From assembly GCF_000820305.1 (NCBI RefSeq), contig NZ_CDBH01000034.1, positions 1 to 56,414 of the forward strand: a stretch of DNA of 56,414 nucleotides, read 5' to 3'. The notes beneath the pieces were generated by a model. It saw nothing but the letters and a program-made list of their open reading frames with translations, was not told the origin of the DNA and did not search any database. The translations under genes and the position numbers were made by a program. This document shows, in pieces, positions 8,880 to 17,957 of this stretch. The stretch is from Aeromonas dhakensis (lineage in GTDB: Bacteria; Pseudomonadota; Gammaproteobacteria; Enterobacterales; Aeromonadaceae). Numbering within the stretch: the first letter of the stretch is position 1; the number at the start of each line of letters is the position of its first letter.

Positions 8880-11642
8880 TCAGAACCACTGGCCGTGGCG
8901 CTTGATGTAAAGGGTCTTGACGGTCTGGGTCAGCCCCATGTAAGCCAGCATGGTGATCACCAGCCACATGAAGTACTTGGGCCCATCCAGAGTGATGAAG
9001 CCGAAGTGCTCAGCCAGCGGCGAGAACGGCAGGTAGCAGCCGATGGCGATGGTGATCGAGGTGGAGAACAGCACCGGCAGGGTAGCGGTACTCTGCAGGA
9101 AGGGGATCTTGCGGGTACGCAGCATATGCACCACCAGCGTCTGCGACACCAGCCCCTCGATGAACCAGCCGGAGTTCATGATGGCCTGACCGTTGACCAG
9201 CGGATCCATGCTGCCGTTGGCGGTGGCATAGAGGGCGCCGGCGCCGAACACGAACCACATCAGGCAGTAGGTGCTGATATCGAACACCGAGGAGGTCGGG
9301 CCGAGCCACAGCATGAAACGCTTGATGTTGCTCGCCTCCCACTTGCGCGGGCGCTTGAGGAACTCGGGGTCCATCTTGTCCCACGGCAGCAGCATCTGGG
9401 AGACGTCATACACCAGGTTCTGGATCAGCATCTGCATCGCCAGCATGGGTGCCCAGGGCAGCCAGGCGGAGGCCACCAGCACCGAGAAGACGTTGCCGAA
9501 GTTGGAGCTGGCGGTCATGTTGAGGTACTTCAGGATGTTGCCAAAGGTCTCCCGTCCCTTGATCACCCCCTCCTCCAACACCATCAGGCTCTTCTCCAGC
9601 AGGATGATGTCGGCGGTCTCCTTGGCGATGTCGGCACCGCTGTCCACCGAGATCCCCACGTCTGCATCCCGCAGCGCCGGCGCATCGTTGATGCCGTCAC
9701 CGAGGAAACCGACGGTATTGCCGTTGGCCTGCAGCGCCTTCACCACCCGCGACTTCTGCAGTGGGGTGAGTTTGGCGAAGATGGTGGTCTGCTTGACCGC
9801 CTCGCACAGCGCCACGTCGTCCATCCCCTCGATATCCTTACCGAGCAGCGGCACGCCGGGCGCCAGCCCCACATCACGACACACCTTGCTGGTGATGATG
9901 GGGTTGTCGCCGGTCAGCACCTTGACCGCCACGCCATAGTCGTTCAGCGCGCGGATGGCTGGTGCAGCCGAATCCTTGGGCGGATCGAAGAAGGTGAGGA
10001 AGCCGCGCACCACCAGCTTGGCCTCGTCGCGGGTCTGATAGCTCTGCTTGCACTCACCCGCCGGGATCTCGCGGGTCGCCACGATCAGCACCCGATAGCC
10101 CTCGGCGTTGAACTCTTCGCTCTGCCGCAGCAGGGCACGGCGATCGGCATCGGTCAGCTCCCGCATCTCCTGGCCATCCGCAATGTGGCTGGAGACGGCC
10201 AGCATCTCTTCCACCGCCCCCTTGGAGACCATCAGCTGCTGGCCCAGATCGTCCTGCACGATCACCGACAGGCGCCGGCGCACGAAATCGAACGGCAGCT
10301 CGTCCACCTTGCGGTAGTTGGCCGGCTTGCAGCTCTCCCCCAGCGCATCGGCGTGCTCGACCACCGCGATGTCCATCAGGTTCTTCATGCCGCTCTGGTG
10401 AAAGCTGTTGAGCCAGGCCAGCTGCAGGATCCGGTCGTCCCGGTTGCCACGCACGTCGTAGTGGTGCTCGAGGATGATCTTGTCCTGGGTCAGGGTGCCG
10501 GTCTTGTCGGTGCAGAGCACGTCCATGGCTCCGAAGTTCTGCACCGAGTTGAGCCGCTTCACCACCACCTTGCGCTTGGCCATGGCCACCGCGCCGCGCG
10601 CCAGGTTGGCGGAGACGATCATCGGCAGCATCTCGGGGGTGAGCCCCACCGCCACCGCCAGCGCGAAGGTGAGCGCCGACATCCAGTCGCCGCTGCTGAC
10701 CCCGCTCAGCATGAAGACGATGGGCACCATCACCAGCATGAAGCGAATAAGCAGCCTAGTGACGCTGTTCACGCCGCGATCGAAACTGGTCTCGATGCGC
10801 TTGTGGCTCACCACGTTGCGGGCCAGCGAGCCGAAATAGGTGTCGCTGCCGGTGGCCACCACCACGGCGCGGGCGGTACCGCTCACCACGTTGGTACCCA
10901 TAAAGCAGATGTTGGGCAGATCGAGCATCCCCCCCTCGGCTGCAACGCTCCCTTCCGCCGACTTGCCGGCCACGGCGCCCAGGGTGTCGTACTTCTCCAC
11001 CGGCAGCGCTTCGCCGGTCAGCACCGCCTGGCTGATGAAGAGATCGCGCGATTCGATCAGCTTGATGTCGGCCGGGATCATGTCCCCCGCCTGCAGATGC
11101 ACTATGTCACCGGCCACCAGCTCGGTCATCGCCACCTCCTTGCGCTGGGGAGCGACCCCGGGCGAGGGGCGACGCTGCACAGTGGCGGTGTTGCGCACCA
11201 GCGACTTGAGCGCCTCGGCCGCCTTGGCCGAGCGATACTCCTGCCAGAAGCGCAGCAGGCCGCTCAGCCCCACCATGACGCCGAGGATGATCACCTTGAC
11301 CCAGTCCTCGTCGCCCGGCTCGGCCATCAACACGTCCATCACGTAACTGACCAGCCCGAGCACGATCAGCACCATCACGAAGGGGTTCTTGAACGCCTGC
11401 AGCAGCTGGAGCAGCGCATGGGGCGGCTTGTCGTGGGTCACCTCGTTGGGGCCGAACTGGATCAGGCGGTTGGCGGCCTCGGTCGCGGTGAGGCCATCGA
11501 TGTTGCCGCGCACGGCGGTAAGGGTGTACTCGAGGGACTTGTCGGCCTCGTCGAGCACCCGGGAGGAGAGTTTCTCCTTCTGGCTGCCCGGGGCGACGAA
11601 CCCTCTCTGCTTGTGCCGGCTGGCAGTATGTTGTTGCTTCAT
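8880..11642 (-). CDS. mgtA: magnesium-translocating P-type ATPase
   Basis: A 920-residue P3B-type ATPase that imports Mg2+ across the inner membrane. It has the phosphorylation motif DKTGTLT with Asp379, the PEMLPMIV transmembrane motif in helix 4, VLTGDNP and GDGINDAPALRDADVGISVD in the P domain, and a C-terminal bundle of helices. The N-terminus (RHKQRGFVAPGSQKEKLSSR) is basic, as in MgtA/MgtB. The ATG at 11642 follows GATAAAGAG. The gene has a leader of at least 267 nt with a small proline-rich ORF, so control by translation of that ORF is likely. Whether it is closer to MgtA or MgtB needs a tree. Confidence 0.93.
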   Translation of the reverse strand: MKQQHTASRHKQRGFVAPGSQKEKLSSRVLDEADKSLEYTLTAVRGNIDGLTATEAANRLIQFGPNEVTHDKPPHALLQLLQAFKNPFVMVLIVLGLVSYVMDVLMAEPGDEDWVKVIILGVMVGLSGLLRFWQEYRSAKAAEALKSLVRNTATVQRRPSPGVAPQRKEVAMTELVAGDIVHLQAGDMIPADIKLIESRDLFISQAVLTGEALPVEKYDTLGAVAGKSAEGSVAAEGGMLDLPNICFMGTNVVSGTARAVVVATGSDTYFGSLARNVVSHKRIETSFDRGVNSVTRLLIRFMLVMVPIVFMLSGVSSGDWMSALTFALAVAVGLTPEMLPMIVSANLARGAVAMAKRKVVVKRLNSVQNFGAMDVLCTDKTGTLTQDKIILEHHYDVRGNRDDRILQLAWLNSFHQSGMKNLMDIAVVEHADALGESCKPANYRKVDELPFDFVRRRLSVIVQDDLGQQLMVSKGAVEEMLAVSSHIADGQEMRELTDADRRALLRQSEEFNAEGYRVLIVATREIPAGECKQSYQTRDEAKLVVRGFLTFFDPPKDSAAPAIRALNDYGVAVKVLTGDNPIITSKVCRDVGLAPGVPLLGKDIEGMDDVALCEAVKQTTIFAKLTPLQKSRVVKALQANGNTVGFLGDGINDAPALRDADVGISVDSGADIAKETADIILLEKSLMVLEEGVIKGRETFGNILKYLNMTASSNFGNVFSVLVASAWLPWAPMLAMQMLIQNLVYDVSQMLLPWDKMDPEFLKRPRKWEASNIKRFMLWLGPTSSVFDISTYCLMWFVFGAGALYATANGSMDPLVNGQAIMNSGWFIEGLVSQTLVVHMLRTRKIPFLQSTATLPVLFSTSITIAIGCYLPFSPLAEHFGFITLDGPKYFMWLVITMLAYMGLTQTVKTLYIKRHGQWF

Positions 11643-11855
11643 GACTCTTTATCCTGATTTTTACGCGCAGGCGGGCGCTGTCGCGGACCGGGCCTGGCGT
11701 CAGTACTGAAATCGAAGGCTGTGAACCCAACACTGTGCCGGCGCGGTCAATCGTCGCGCGCGGGGCGGCCCGTCAGACACATGTCTGCCGTCGTGCCAAC
11801 CGGCATGGTTAGGTCGGATCAGGGGTCAGGACACCGCATCCCGTCCCGCAGGGGA
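11643..11855 (-). promoter_or_regulatory. mgtA leader RNA downstream of the leader peptide ORF
   Basis: 213 nt separate the stop of the 17-codon leader ORF from the mgtA ATG, with no other gene. The RNA is GC-rich and full of short inverted repeats, for example CAGACATGTGTCTG near 11774-11787 and GCCAGGCCCGG before the mgtA start. Known mgtA leaders in Salmonella and E. coli switch between stem-loops and Rho-dependent termination. A similar role here is inferred from position. I cannot fold it by hand with confidence. Confidence 0.5.
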
Positions 11856-11909
11856 TCAGGAGTGGGCAGGCGTGGACCCCGAGGGTCTAGGTTTGGGCTC
11901 TTCGGTCAT
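11856..11909 (-). CDS. mgtL-like proline-rich leader peptide upstream of mgtA
   Basis: A 17-codon ORF on the mgtA strand reads MTEEPKPRPSGSTPAHS and has GGAGG spaced 7 nt before its ATG, a better ribosome site than many real genes nearby. The alternating acidic/proline start (TEEPKPRP) recalls Salmonella MgtL (MEPDPTPLP...). There, acidic and proline codons destabilise the ribosome at low Mg2+ and let transcription reach mgtA. It has no length or sequence match beyond that pattern, so the peptide is analogous or distantly related. Its place 213 nt before mgtA fits. It is too short for ordinary gene finders. Confidence 0.65.
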   Translation of the reverse strand: MTEEPKPRPSGSTPAHS

Positions 11910-12875
11910 GGCGGTTCCTCCGAGTTGGGCTGCAGCAAGCCGGCCCGACATATCGAGGGCGCAGCTGGTCATCACCGGCGGGCAAATCCGCGCGGCGCGC
12001 ATTATCGACAGGGCATGAATCGCCACGACGGCGACTCATTGCACAAAAGAAGATCTGGATAACGGCAAGCAACCATAACGGCATGATGGTCGAACAATAA
12101 CGAGCGGCGGCTCATGGGCCGGTTAAGCAGGGAAACAACCGCACCCCATGAATATATTTCACAATCACCAAGGCATATTTTGAAATATATATGGCAGAAG
12201 CTTTCATTATTTTAATTCGCAACCCGTCCTATCGAAAACAACATTGTTTTCAATACACAGGTTCATCCTGTTATTTCACGCCAGCCTGGCTGACCATGCT
12301 CACGAAGAAATCTTCGAGCGGCCATGACGGGCAGACACGTACCCATTACCAAGGGCTCACGTGACAAGGCGTGCAATTGCTGGGGCGCGAGGCGGCATGG
12401 CTCGCAGAGGGAGTGGAACAATCCGGGGAGCAACACAGATCCCGGCGGGACTGGGTTGCAAGAGTCGGGATGACTCGCTAGATGCCACACTCTGAGCGAT
12501 CAGAGTGAGGGAGAAGAAGGGATATCAACCTCAGTTCTGATTAGCCCACATCGCGCTGTGCAATCGGCTACAACTGTCGCTGTCCATAATATCCTTCCAC
12601 CTGTTGATAACACGCCAAGATTCTACCCAGAAATATGGGGTGGCGCAAAATATAAATTCATCTTTCGTCATCAAATTCCAATTAAGGATGGCAGAGATAT
12701 TAATTATTGCGCGAAAACGGATTCATCCTCATTTCGCTCTGCAACACAGGGTTAATTGATCTGGATGGGGTTTTGCCCGAATTTTCCGGCCATCCACCGG
12801 ATCCGGGCTGGAATCGGACTCAATGTGGGAATAGGATGCACGGCTTCCATCCATGACGCACAGGAAACAACAGGC
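11910..12875. other. gene-poor interval between mgtA leader and the YeeE-family gene
   Basis: About 970 bp with no convincing protein. The part next to the leader ORF must hold the mgtA promoter. A GGTTAA...AACC imperfect repeat at 12121-12140 is only weakly like a PhoP box. Two perfect inverted repeats stand out: ATATATTTCA (12152-12161) with TGAAATATAT (12181-12190), and GAAAACA/TGTTTTC at 12234-12251. From about 12,500 to 12,750 the DNA is AT-richer than its neighbours and has no good start codon with a ribosome site. The two reading frames that stay open here (12263-12490 minus, 12558-12755 plus) lack protein-like composition. Confidence 0.5.
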
Positions 12876-13985
12876 ATGAATCGAAAATGGTCGCTCCCCA
12901 TCGTGGCAATCGCGGGGGGAGCGTTACTCTGGCTCGGCAACACCTTTGGTATGAAATGGGCTCTGATGGCCCTGATCGGATTCGGCTTCGGCTTCACCCT
13001 CTCCTTCAGCCGCTTCGGCATCGTGTTCGGTTGGCGTGAGATGCTGACCAAGCGCAACAGCTACTACGTGCGGGTTCACCTGCTCACCATCGCCATCGAA
13101 ATTCTGCTGTTCACCTGCTTCCTCTCCTTTAGCCACGCCCTGTTTGGCGATGCCATGGTGGGCAACGTGATGGCCATCGGCATTCCCTTCATCGTCGGTG
13201 CCTTCCTGTTCGGCATCGGCATGCAGCTGGCGGGCGTCTGCGCCACCGGCACCCTCTACTGCTGCGGCGAGGGGCAACCCCGCTTCTGGCTGGTGCTGCT
13301 CTGCTACGGCATCGGCACTCTGATCAGCAACCAGTTCCGCCCCGAACTGGAGGCCACCTTCTCCAGCCATGTGGTGCTGGCAAAAGACCTGACCGGCAAT
13401 ATCTGGAGCGGCATGCTGCTCAACCTGGCGCTGGTCGCCGCGCTGTTCCTGCTGTTTCGCAAGAGCGAACTCAAGCGCACCGGTGAGCTCAAGCCCCTCT
13501 TCAGCGGCGGCAACCTGTTCTGGCGCGACGGCCGCTTCACCGTGCTGACCGGCGGCATCATCATCGCCGTGCTCAACTCCAGCGTGGTCGCCCTGCACGG
13601 CTCGGCCTGGACCATCACAGGCGCCGTCTATGACATGGCGCTGCGCGGTGCCTCCCTGTTCGGTCTGCTCGAGGGCCACCCCAAGCTGGCCCAGCCGCTC
13701 TTCATCAACCCCATGGTCGGCATGTTCTGGCTGGGGATCCTGGGGGCCATGCTGGCGCGCTGCATCAGCGGTGGCGGCCAATTCGCCCCGATGCGGCTCG
13801 GCAACAGCCTGGCCTCCATCATCGGCGGCCTGCTGATGGGGATGGGCGCCATGTACAGCGCCTGCAACCTTGGCGGCTTCTTCGACGGCACGGCATCGGG
13901 CAGCCTGCACGGCTGGGTCTGGATGCTGATGGCCCTCGCCGGCAGCCTGATCGGCATTCGCCTGCGCCCGCTGTTCAGGCTCTGA
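12876..13985 (+). CDS. YeeE/YedE-family membrane transporter (thiosulfate/sulfur-compound uptake)
   Basis: A 369-residue polytopic protein of the YeeE/YedE (TsuA) family; E. coli TsuA imports thiosulfate through conserved cysteines. The signature LFGIGMQLAGVCATGTLYCCGEG holds Cys122, Cys129 and Cys130, and later come a Cys in RCISGGGQF and another in YSACNLGGFFDG, the symmetric second half. ATG at 12876 follows CAGGAAACAACAGGC. A longer frame to 12756 lacks a ribosome site. No TusA-like partner lies next to it. YedE-type transport of a selenium or sulfur compound is the alternative. Confidence 0.82.
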   Translation: MNRKWSLPIVAIAGGALLWLGNTFGMKWALMALIGFGFGFTLSFSRFGIVFGWREMLTKRNSYYVRVHLLTIAIEILLFTCFLSFSHALFGDAMVGNVMAIGIPFIVGAFLFGIGMQLAGVCATGTLYCCGEGQPRFWLVLLCYGIGTLISNQFRPELEATFSSHVVLAKDLTGNIWSGMLLNLALVAALFLLFRKSELKRTGELKPLFSGGNLFWRDGRFTVLTGGIIIAVLNSSVVALHGSAWTITGAVYDMALRGASLFGLLEGHPKLAQPLFINPMVGMFWLGILGAMLARCISGGGQFAPMRLGNSLASIIGGLLMGMGAMYSACNLGGFFDGTASGSLHGWVWMLMALAGSLIGIRLRPLFRL

Positions 13986-14001
13986 ACCGCATATCATCGA
14001 T

Positions 14002-14034
14002 AACAACAACGGGGGCCAGGCCCCCGTTGTTGTT
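14002..14034. terminator. hairpin between converging genes
   Basis: AACAACGGGGGCC pairs perfectly with GGCCCCCGTTGTT around a one-base centre, 20 bp after the YeeE-family stop and just before the end of the hydrolase gene on the other strand. The T-run is weak (TTGTTGTTTC). Confidence 0.65.
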
Positions 14035-14063
14035 TCGGCAAACACCCCATCCCGGCAGCAATG

Positions 14064-15221
14064 TCAGGTGGGTGCCATGCCCTCGATCCGCTGGCGTTGC
14101 AGCCGCACCTGCGGGTGTGCAAAGTTCAGGTGATAGACCGAGTGGCCGGCATGCAGGGTCACCTCGGTGGCGTGAGTGGCCACGAAGGAGGGAGAGCGTT
14201 CGGCCAGCAGCGCCAGCCCCTGTTCGAAGAACTGCAGCATGGAGAGACCCATGCCGTGCTCCATGTTGCGGATGAACTCGCCATCGATACTCGACTCGTC
14301 GAACAGGATCAACTCGGCATTGAAACCCCGCGCCAGCATGGCGCGCGCCATGGCTAGTTTGGCATCGGCAGGGGCGATGGCGTCATGAATGGCGTGCACC
14401 ATCAGGCAGAAGGTCTGCGTGCCTCCCTGTGCGGCCATCTGATCGAGCTGGGAGGCACTGAATGCCCGGATGATGAAGGCGTCCACATCGAACTCGTGCG
14501 GGTGCCCGGCCACCATCCGCCAGGGGGAGTCCACGCATAGCGCCAGCTCCACCCCGCCTTGCAGGCTGCACTGGTACTCCACCGCACCGATGTCTCGTCC
14601 CACTACATAGGCCAGGTTGGGCTCGGCCCAGGAGGAGTTGTCAAACAGGGCGCGGACATAGCCGGGGCGAAACTTGTTGACCAGCTGCGCCAGATAGCCG
14701 CCGTAAGAGGAGCCGACCAGAATCAGGTTGTCGCGATTGCCGCCGTAACGGAGCATCGCATCTTCAATGGCATTGAGGATATCGAGGGCGGCCATTACCC
14801 CGAAGTTCTGGTAGGCCCCATCAGGCGGTATCAGCAAACCGTGAAAGCGCAATGGCGCCGCCGGTTGCAAGCTGTCCAGCCCACGCAGCAGTGCGGCATC
14901 GGACGACGTGGCGGGCAACCCCAGCAGGGCGAGTGCACGCGCACGCTCATCAGACAGCAAGGAGATGACCGCCCCCACCGCCGGGCGCGATCGCATGCAG
15001 AAATAGTCGACACAAAGCGCCGCCATGCCGTGCTGCACGGCCACCTTCTCGCAAAAGACCTGGCTGTAGGCACCCAGATCACCGCCAAAGCCAGGGATAT
15101 AGACCACCAGGCCGCTGCCAGCCTGCTCGGCCCCATGGATCCGGTAGCGCACCTGACGCTCGCCGCACAACCCCAATTCGACGTCGGGATGACCGACCAC
15201 TTCGTGTTCGTAATAAGACAT
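14064..15221 (-). CDS. alpha/beta-hydrolase-fold protein, DUF2920-like
   Basis: A 385-residue protein with a classic nucleophile elbow, LVGSSYGGYLAQL, where Ser172 is the expected nucleophile. VVYIPGFGGDLGAYSQVF gives the oxyanion-loop region and HAIHDAIAPADAKLA/MEHGMGLS the likely Asp/His side. The overall layout recalls DUF2920 proteins found with flagellar glycosylation genes in Campylobacter and Aeromonas, but no such genes are here. The ATG at 15221 follows AAGG. No signal peptide, so it is cytoplasmic. It is monocistronic. The family call is from memory; hydrolase fold is firmer than substrate. Confidence 0.65.
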   Translation of the reverse strand: MSYYEHEVVGHPDVELGLCGERQVRYRIHGAEQAGSGLVVYIPGFGGDLGAYSQVFCEKVAVQHGMAALCVDYFCMRSRPAVGAVISLLSDERARALALLGLPATSSDAALLRGLDSLQPAAPLRFHGLLIPPDGAYQNFGVMAALDILNAIEDAMLRYGGNRDNLILVGSSYGGYLAQLVNKFRPGYVRALFDNSSWAEPNLAYVVGRDIGAVEYQCSLQGGVELALCVDSPWRMVAGHPHEFDVDAFIIRAFSASQLDQMAAQGGTQTFCLMVHAIHDAIAPADAKLAMARAMLARGFNAELILFDESSIDGEFIRNMEHGMGLSMLQFFEQGLALLAERSPSFVATHATEVTLHAGHSVYHLNFAHPQVRLQRQRIEGMAPT

Positions 15222-15396
15222 GCTGCCAACCTTGTTGAAAGGCCATGCCATGGGCATCGCCTCGACCATGTCAGTTGGGGTCCTGATTATCCTTGCCCCA
15301 CTCCCTGAACCTGGAAGCATGCGGCATAAAGAGCGCCGATGGAATCTTATTTGTCCTACTCACCCCATGCAGGACGCTCGCTGCCGGGTGATTCCC

Positions 15397-16017
15397 CTAT
15401 CTCAACCCCTTGAACAACAGCAACAGGGCAAAACCGGTGAACATCACCGCCGACAGCCGGTTGATCCCCTTGGCGAAGCGTTCGCCATAGCCTTGCGCCC
15501 CTATCCAGTGGAACACCAGGCAGTAGCCGCCATGCACCACCAGCACCACGGCGCTGAAGGTGACCGCCAGCAGCATGCACTGACCCAGCGCCCCGTGTTG
15601 AAAGTCGATGAACTGGGGGAACAGGCTGGTGAAGAAGATGATCGCCTTGGGGTTGAGCAGGCTGATGAGCGCCCCCTTGATGAAGCTGCGACGGCAATCC
15701 CGATCCGGCCCTGCCCCCGGCACCGGGCTCACCGCCCGCTGGCGCCAGGAGTTGAGCCCCAGATAGAGCAGATAGAGCGCGCCGCCCAGGGTGAGGATCT
15801 GCTGGCCCGCGGCCAGCCAGCGGGTGAACCAGAGCACCGCCAGCGAGGCTAGGCTCGCCACCAGCAGGATGCCCACCGCCACCCCGCAAAAACCGGCGAT
15901 GGCATGGCGGGCGCCCCGGGTCAGGGTGTTGCCTATGGTGTAGATCACGGCGGGCCCCGGGCTCAGCACGGTGCCGATGGCGAGCAGCAGATAGAGGGCG
16001 TAATAGTCTAGCGTCAT
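15397..16017 (-). CDS. LysE/RhtB-family exporter
   Basis: A 206-residue membrane protein with SPGPAVIYTIGNTL near residue 20 and SLLNPKAIIFFTSLFPQF near residue 130, the LysE signatures, and about six hydrophobic helices. It is divergent from a LysR regulator 101 bp away, the usual layout for an exporter induced by its own substrate. It is a different branch from the LysE protein at 8133-8780. The exported compound is not known. Confidence 0.88.
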   Translation of the reverse strand: MTLDYYALYLLLAIGTVLSPGPAVIYTIGNTLTRGARHAIAGFCGVAVGILLVASLASLAVLWFTRWLAAGQQILTLGGALYLLYLGLNSWRQRAVSPVPGAGPDRDCRRSFIKGALISLLNPKAIIFFTSLFPQFIDFQHGALGQCMLLAVTFSAVVLVVHGGYCLVFHWIGAQGYGERFAKGINRLSAVMFTGFALLLLFKGLR

Positions 16018-16118
16018 CGAGAGAGATTCCAGCGTGGATTGGCTGCCGCCCAGTATATTGACAGCCGCGACGCCAGCCAGACATAGTGGCGCCGGGCTTT
16101 ATAAACCAGGAGTTTAGA

Positions 16119-17003
16119 GTGGACCGCTTGACCGCCATCGAGATCTTCGTCGAGGTTGCCCGGGCGGGCAGTTTCGCCGCCGTGGCGGAGCGCTTCGCGA
16201 TGACGCCGGCCATGATCGGCAAGTACATCAAGTGGCTGGAGGCCAGGGTCGGCTCCCGTCTGCTCAATCGCAACACCCGTTGCCAGAGCCTGACCGAAGC
16301 GGGCCAGGAGTACCTCGCCGGCTGCCAGAGCCTGCTGCAGCACTACCGGGAGCTGGAGCAGAACACCCTGGCCAATACCGGCCAGGCGGCGGGCAGGATC
16401 CGCATCAATGCACCCGTTACCTTCGGCAGCTACCGGCTGACGCCGCTGCTGTGCCGCTTCATGGAGCGCTACCCGCAGATCCGCATCGAGCTGGATCTGT
16501 CGGATCGGCTGGTGGACGTCATCGGCGACGGCTTCGACCTCATCTTCCGGATCGGCCAGCCCAAGGATGCCGGCTACATCGCCCGGCCACTGACCAGCAC
16601 GGGCTCGGTGTTTTGCGCCTCGCCAGACTATCTGCAACGCCACGGCACTCCCCTCACGCTGGCGGATCTGGCCAGCCACCACTGCCTGGGATTCAGCCCC
16701 TGGCTCGGCCAGTCGCGCCTGGCCGAAGCCTTTCCCCTCGAACAGCTGCACCTGTGGGACAGCCCCTTCATCAGCAACCACGGCGGCGCCCTCAAGGTGG
16801 CCGCCCTCAACCACGCCGGCATCCTGCTGCAGCCACGCGCCCTGCTGAGCGAGGAGCTGGCGCGCGGCACCCTGCAGGAGATCCTGGCGGATGCGCTGCC
16901 CGCCCCGCGCCCGGTCAACCTGCTCTACCCGGCCAGGGAGCCGCTGCCGCTGCGCCTGCGGTTGCTCATCGACTACCTGATCGAGCTGCGCCACCAGCTG
17001 TAG
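16119..17003 (+). CDS. LysR-family transcriptional regulator
   Basis: A 294-residue regulator with an N-terminal winged helix-turn-helix (residues about 3-60, AAVAERFAMTPAMIGKYIKWLE, RLLNRNTRCQSLTEAG) and a LysR substrate-binding domain (about 90-290). The GTG at 16119 is preferred over the ATG at 16086 because CAGGAG lies 7 nt before it and homology begins at DRLTAIEIF. It is divergent from the LysE exporter and probably controls it. Of the LysR group it is nearest the CrgA/DsdC-like short type by its SxAxxLxxTPxxIGKxIxxLE helix. Confidence 0.87.
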   Translation: MDRLTAIEIFVEVARAGSFAAVAERFAMTPAMIGKYIKWLEARVGSRLLNRNTRCQSLTEAGQEYLAGCQSLLQHYRELEQNTLANTGQAAGRIRINAPVTFGSYRLTPLLCRFMERYPQIRIELDLSDRLVDVIGDGFDLIFRIGQPKDAGYIARPLTSTGSVFCASPDYLQRHGTPLTLADLASHHCLGFSPWLGQSRLAEAFPLEQLHLWDSPFISNHGGALKVAALNHAGILLQPRALLSEELARGTLQEILADALPAPRPVNLLYPAREPLPLRLRLLIDYLIELRHQL

Positions 17004-17012
17004 GGCGCAGCC

Positions 17013-17687
17013 CTACTCGCCGCGCTGCTTCACCCGGCGCAGATAGACATAGCCCTCCCCCGGGCTGCCCCAGCGCTGATGGGCATCGGTGTCATAGGCC
17101 CGATCCAGCAGTCGCACACTGTGGGGGCCGATCCAGAGGTATTGCACCAGGGTGCTGGCACCGCCGAAATTGGTGGAGCAGCTGCCCACCTTGCTGTGGC
17201 CGGCATACTCCCCCGACGGCTGGCGAGTCAGCCAGATCTCGCAGCCCTGACGCAAAGAGAGCTGTTGCGGAGTGAGGGAGTCGAGCAGCTCGGGCCGGCG
17301 CCAGGCACCGGCAAAGTCGATGGCTCGCGGCATGGTCAGCTCGGCCATCAGGATGCGGCCATCGGGCACCAGCGAGAAGCGATAGATGCGCTGGCGAAAC
17401 GGGCGCACCGCCCGCTCGGTCAGGAACTGCTCGGCATAGACCCAGCGAAAGCCCTTGTAGCCGGGCCAGACCTCCACCAGCCGCAGCTCGGCGCTGGTGA
17501 AGCGGCTGTCGTAGCTGGCCTGCTCGCGGCTGGAGAACTCGCCGGTAAACCAGGAGAGCAGCGGCTCCATGCTGGCGGAGGGTGCCGTGGTGGTGCTGTC
17601 AGGGGGCGTGGTGACGAAGGGGCCGGGTGCCGCCCAGGCCAGGCAGGAGAAGAGCAGCCCCCACAGGGCCGCCATCAGGCTGGTCAT
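17013..17687 (-). CDS. CpcT/CpeT-family secreted protein
   Basis: A 224-residue protein with a signal peptide (MTSLMAALWGLLFSCLAWA/APG). The mature part shows the CpcT/CpeT (DUF1001) pattern: LLSWFTGEFSSREQ near the start, RIYRF, a Cys in QGCEIWLTR and another in VGSCSTNFGGA, and DRAYDTDAHQRWGSPGEGYVYLRR at the end. In cyanobacteria this family attaches bilins to phycobiliproteins. In non-photosynthetic proteobacteria the role is unknown. ATG at 17687 has GGAAGGA upstream; the frame stays open to 17750 without a better site. Confidence 0.72.
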   Translation of the reverse strand: MTSLMAALWGLLFSCLAWAAPGPFVTTPPDSTTTAPSASMEPLLSWFTGEFSSREQASYDSRFTSAELRLVEVWPGYKGFRWVYAEQFLTERAVRPFRQRIYRFSLVPDGRILMAELTMPRAIDFAGAWRRPELLDSLTPQQLSLRQGCEIWLTRQPSGEYAGHSKVGSCSTNFGGASTLVQYLWIGPHSVRLLDRAYDTDAHQRWGSPGEGYVYLRRVKQRGE

Positions 17688-17957
17688 CGAATCCTTCCGA
17701 ATCAGTGTCATGGCGGCGATTATATGAGCGAACGGCGTCAATATCCGCAACCTTGATCAAATGATTGCCGATCCGAAGCAAAATCATCGTATTAGCGTCA
17801 TGTCCCGGCAACCGGACAGCCATCTACGCCAGGCTGGATCCGGCCTGAACACCCCGCATTCTGTCCTTGTGGGCGCTCTTTGAATCGGTTATCTCTCTTG
17901 CCATGCCCTGCGCAGCGGATGCCAGGGTCAGACAAGCAGCGCAATCAGGAGCAAGAG

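Noticed and set aside
8838..11657. 939-codon open frame opposite mgtA
   Set aside because: It mirrors mgtA in full, and its His/Gln-rich translation has no fold-like features. The same holds for the long frame opposite ebgA at 51921-54854.
12121..12140. PhoP-box-like repeat before the mgtA leader
   Set aside because: Only one half resembles (T/G)GTTTA and the spacing is not right for a direct repeat; it reads better as a GGTT...AACC palindrome.
12263..12490. 75-codon minus-strand frame in the gap after mgtA
   Set aside because: No ribosome site, odd Pro/Cys/His-rich composition and no neighbour support.
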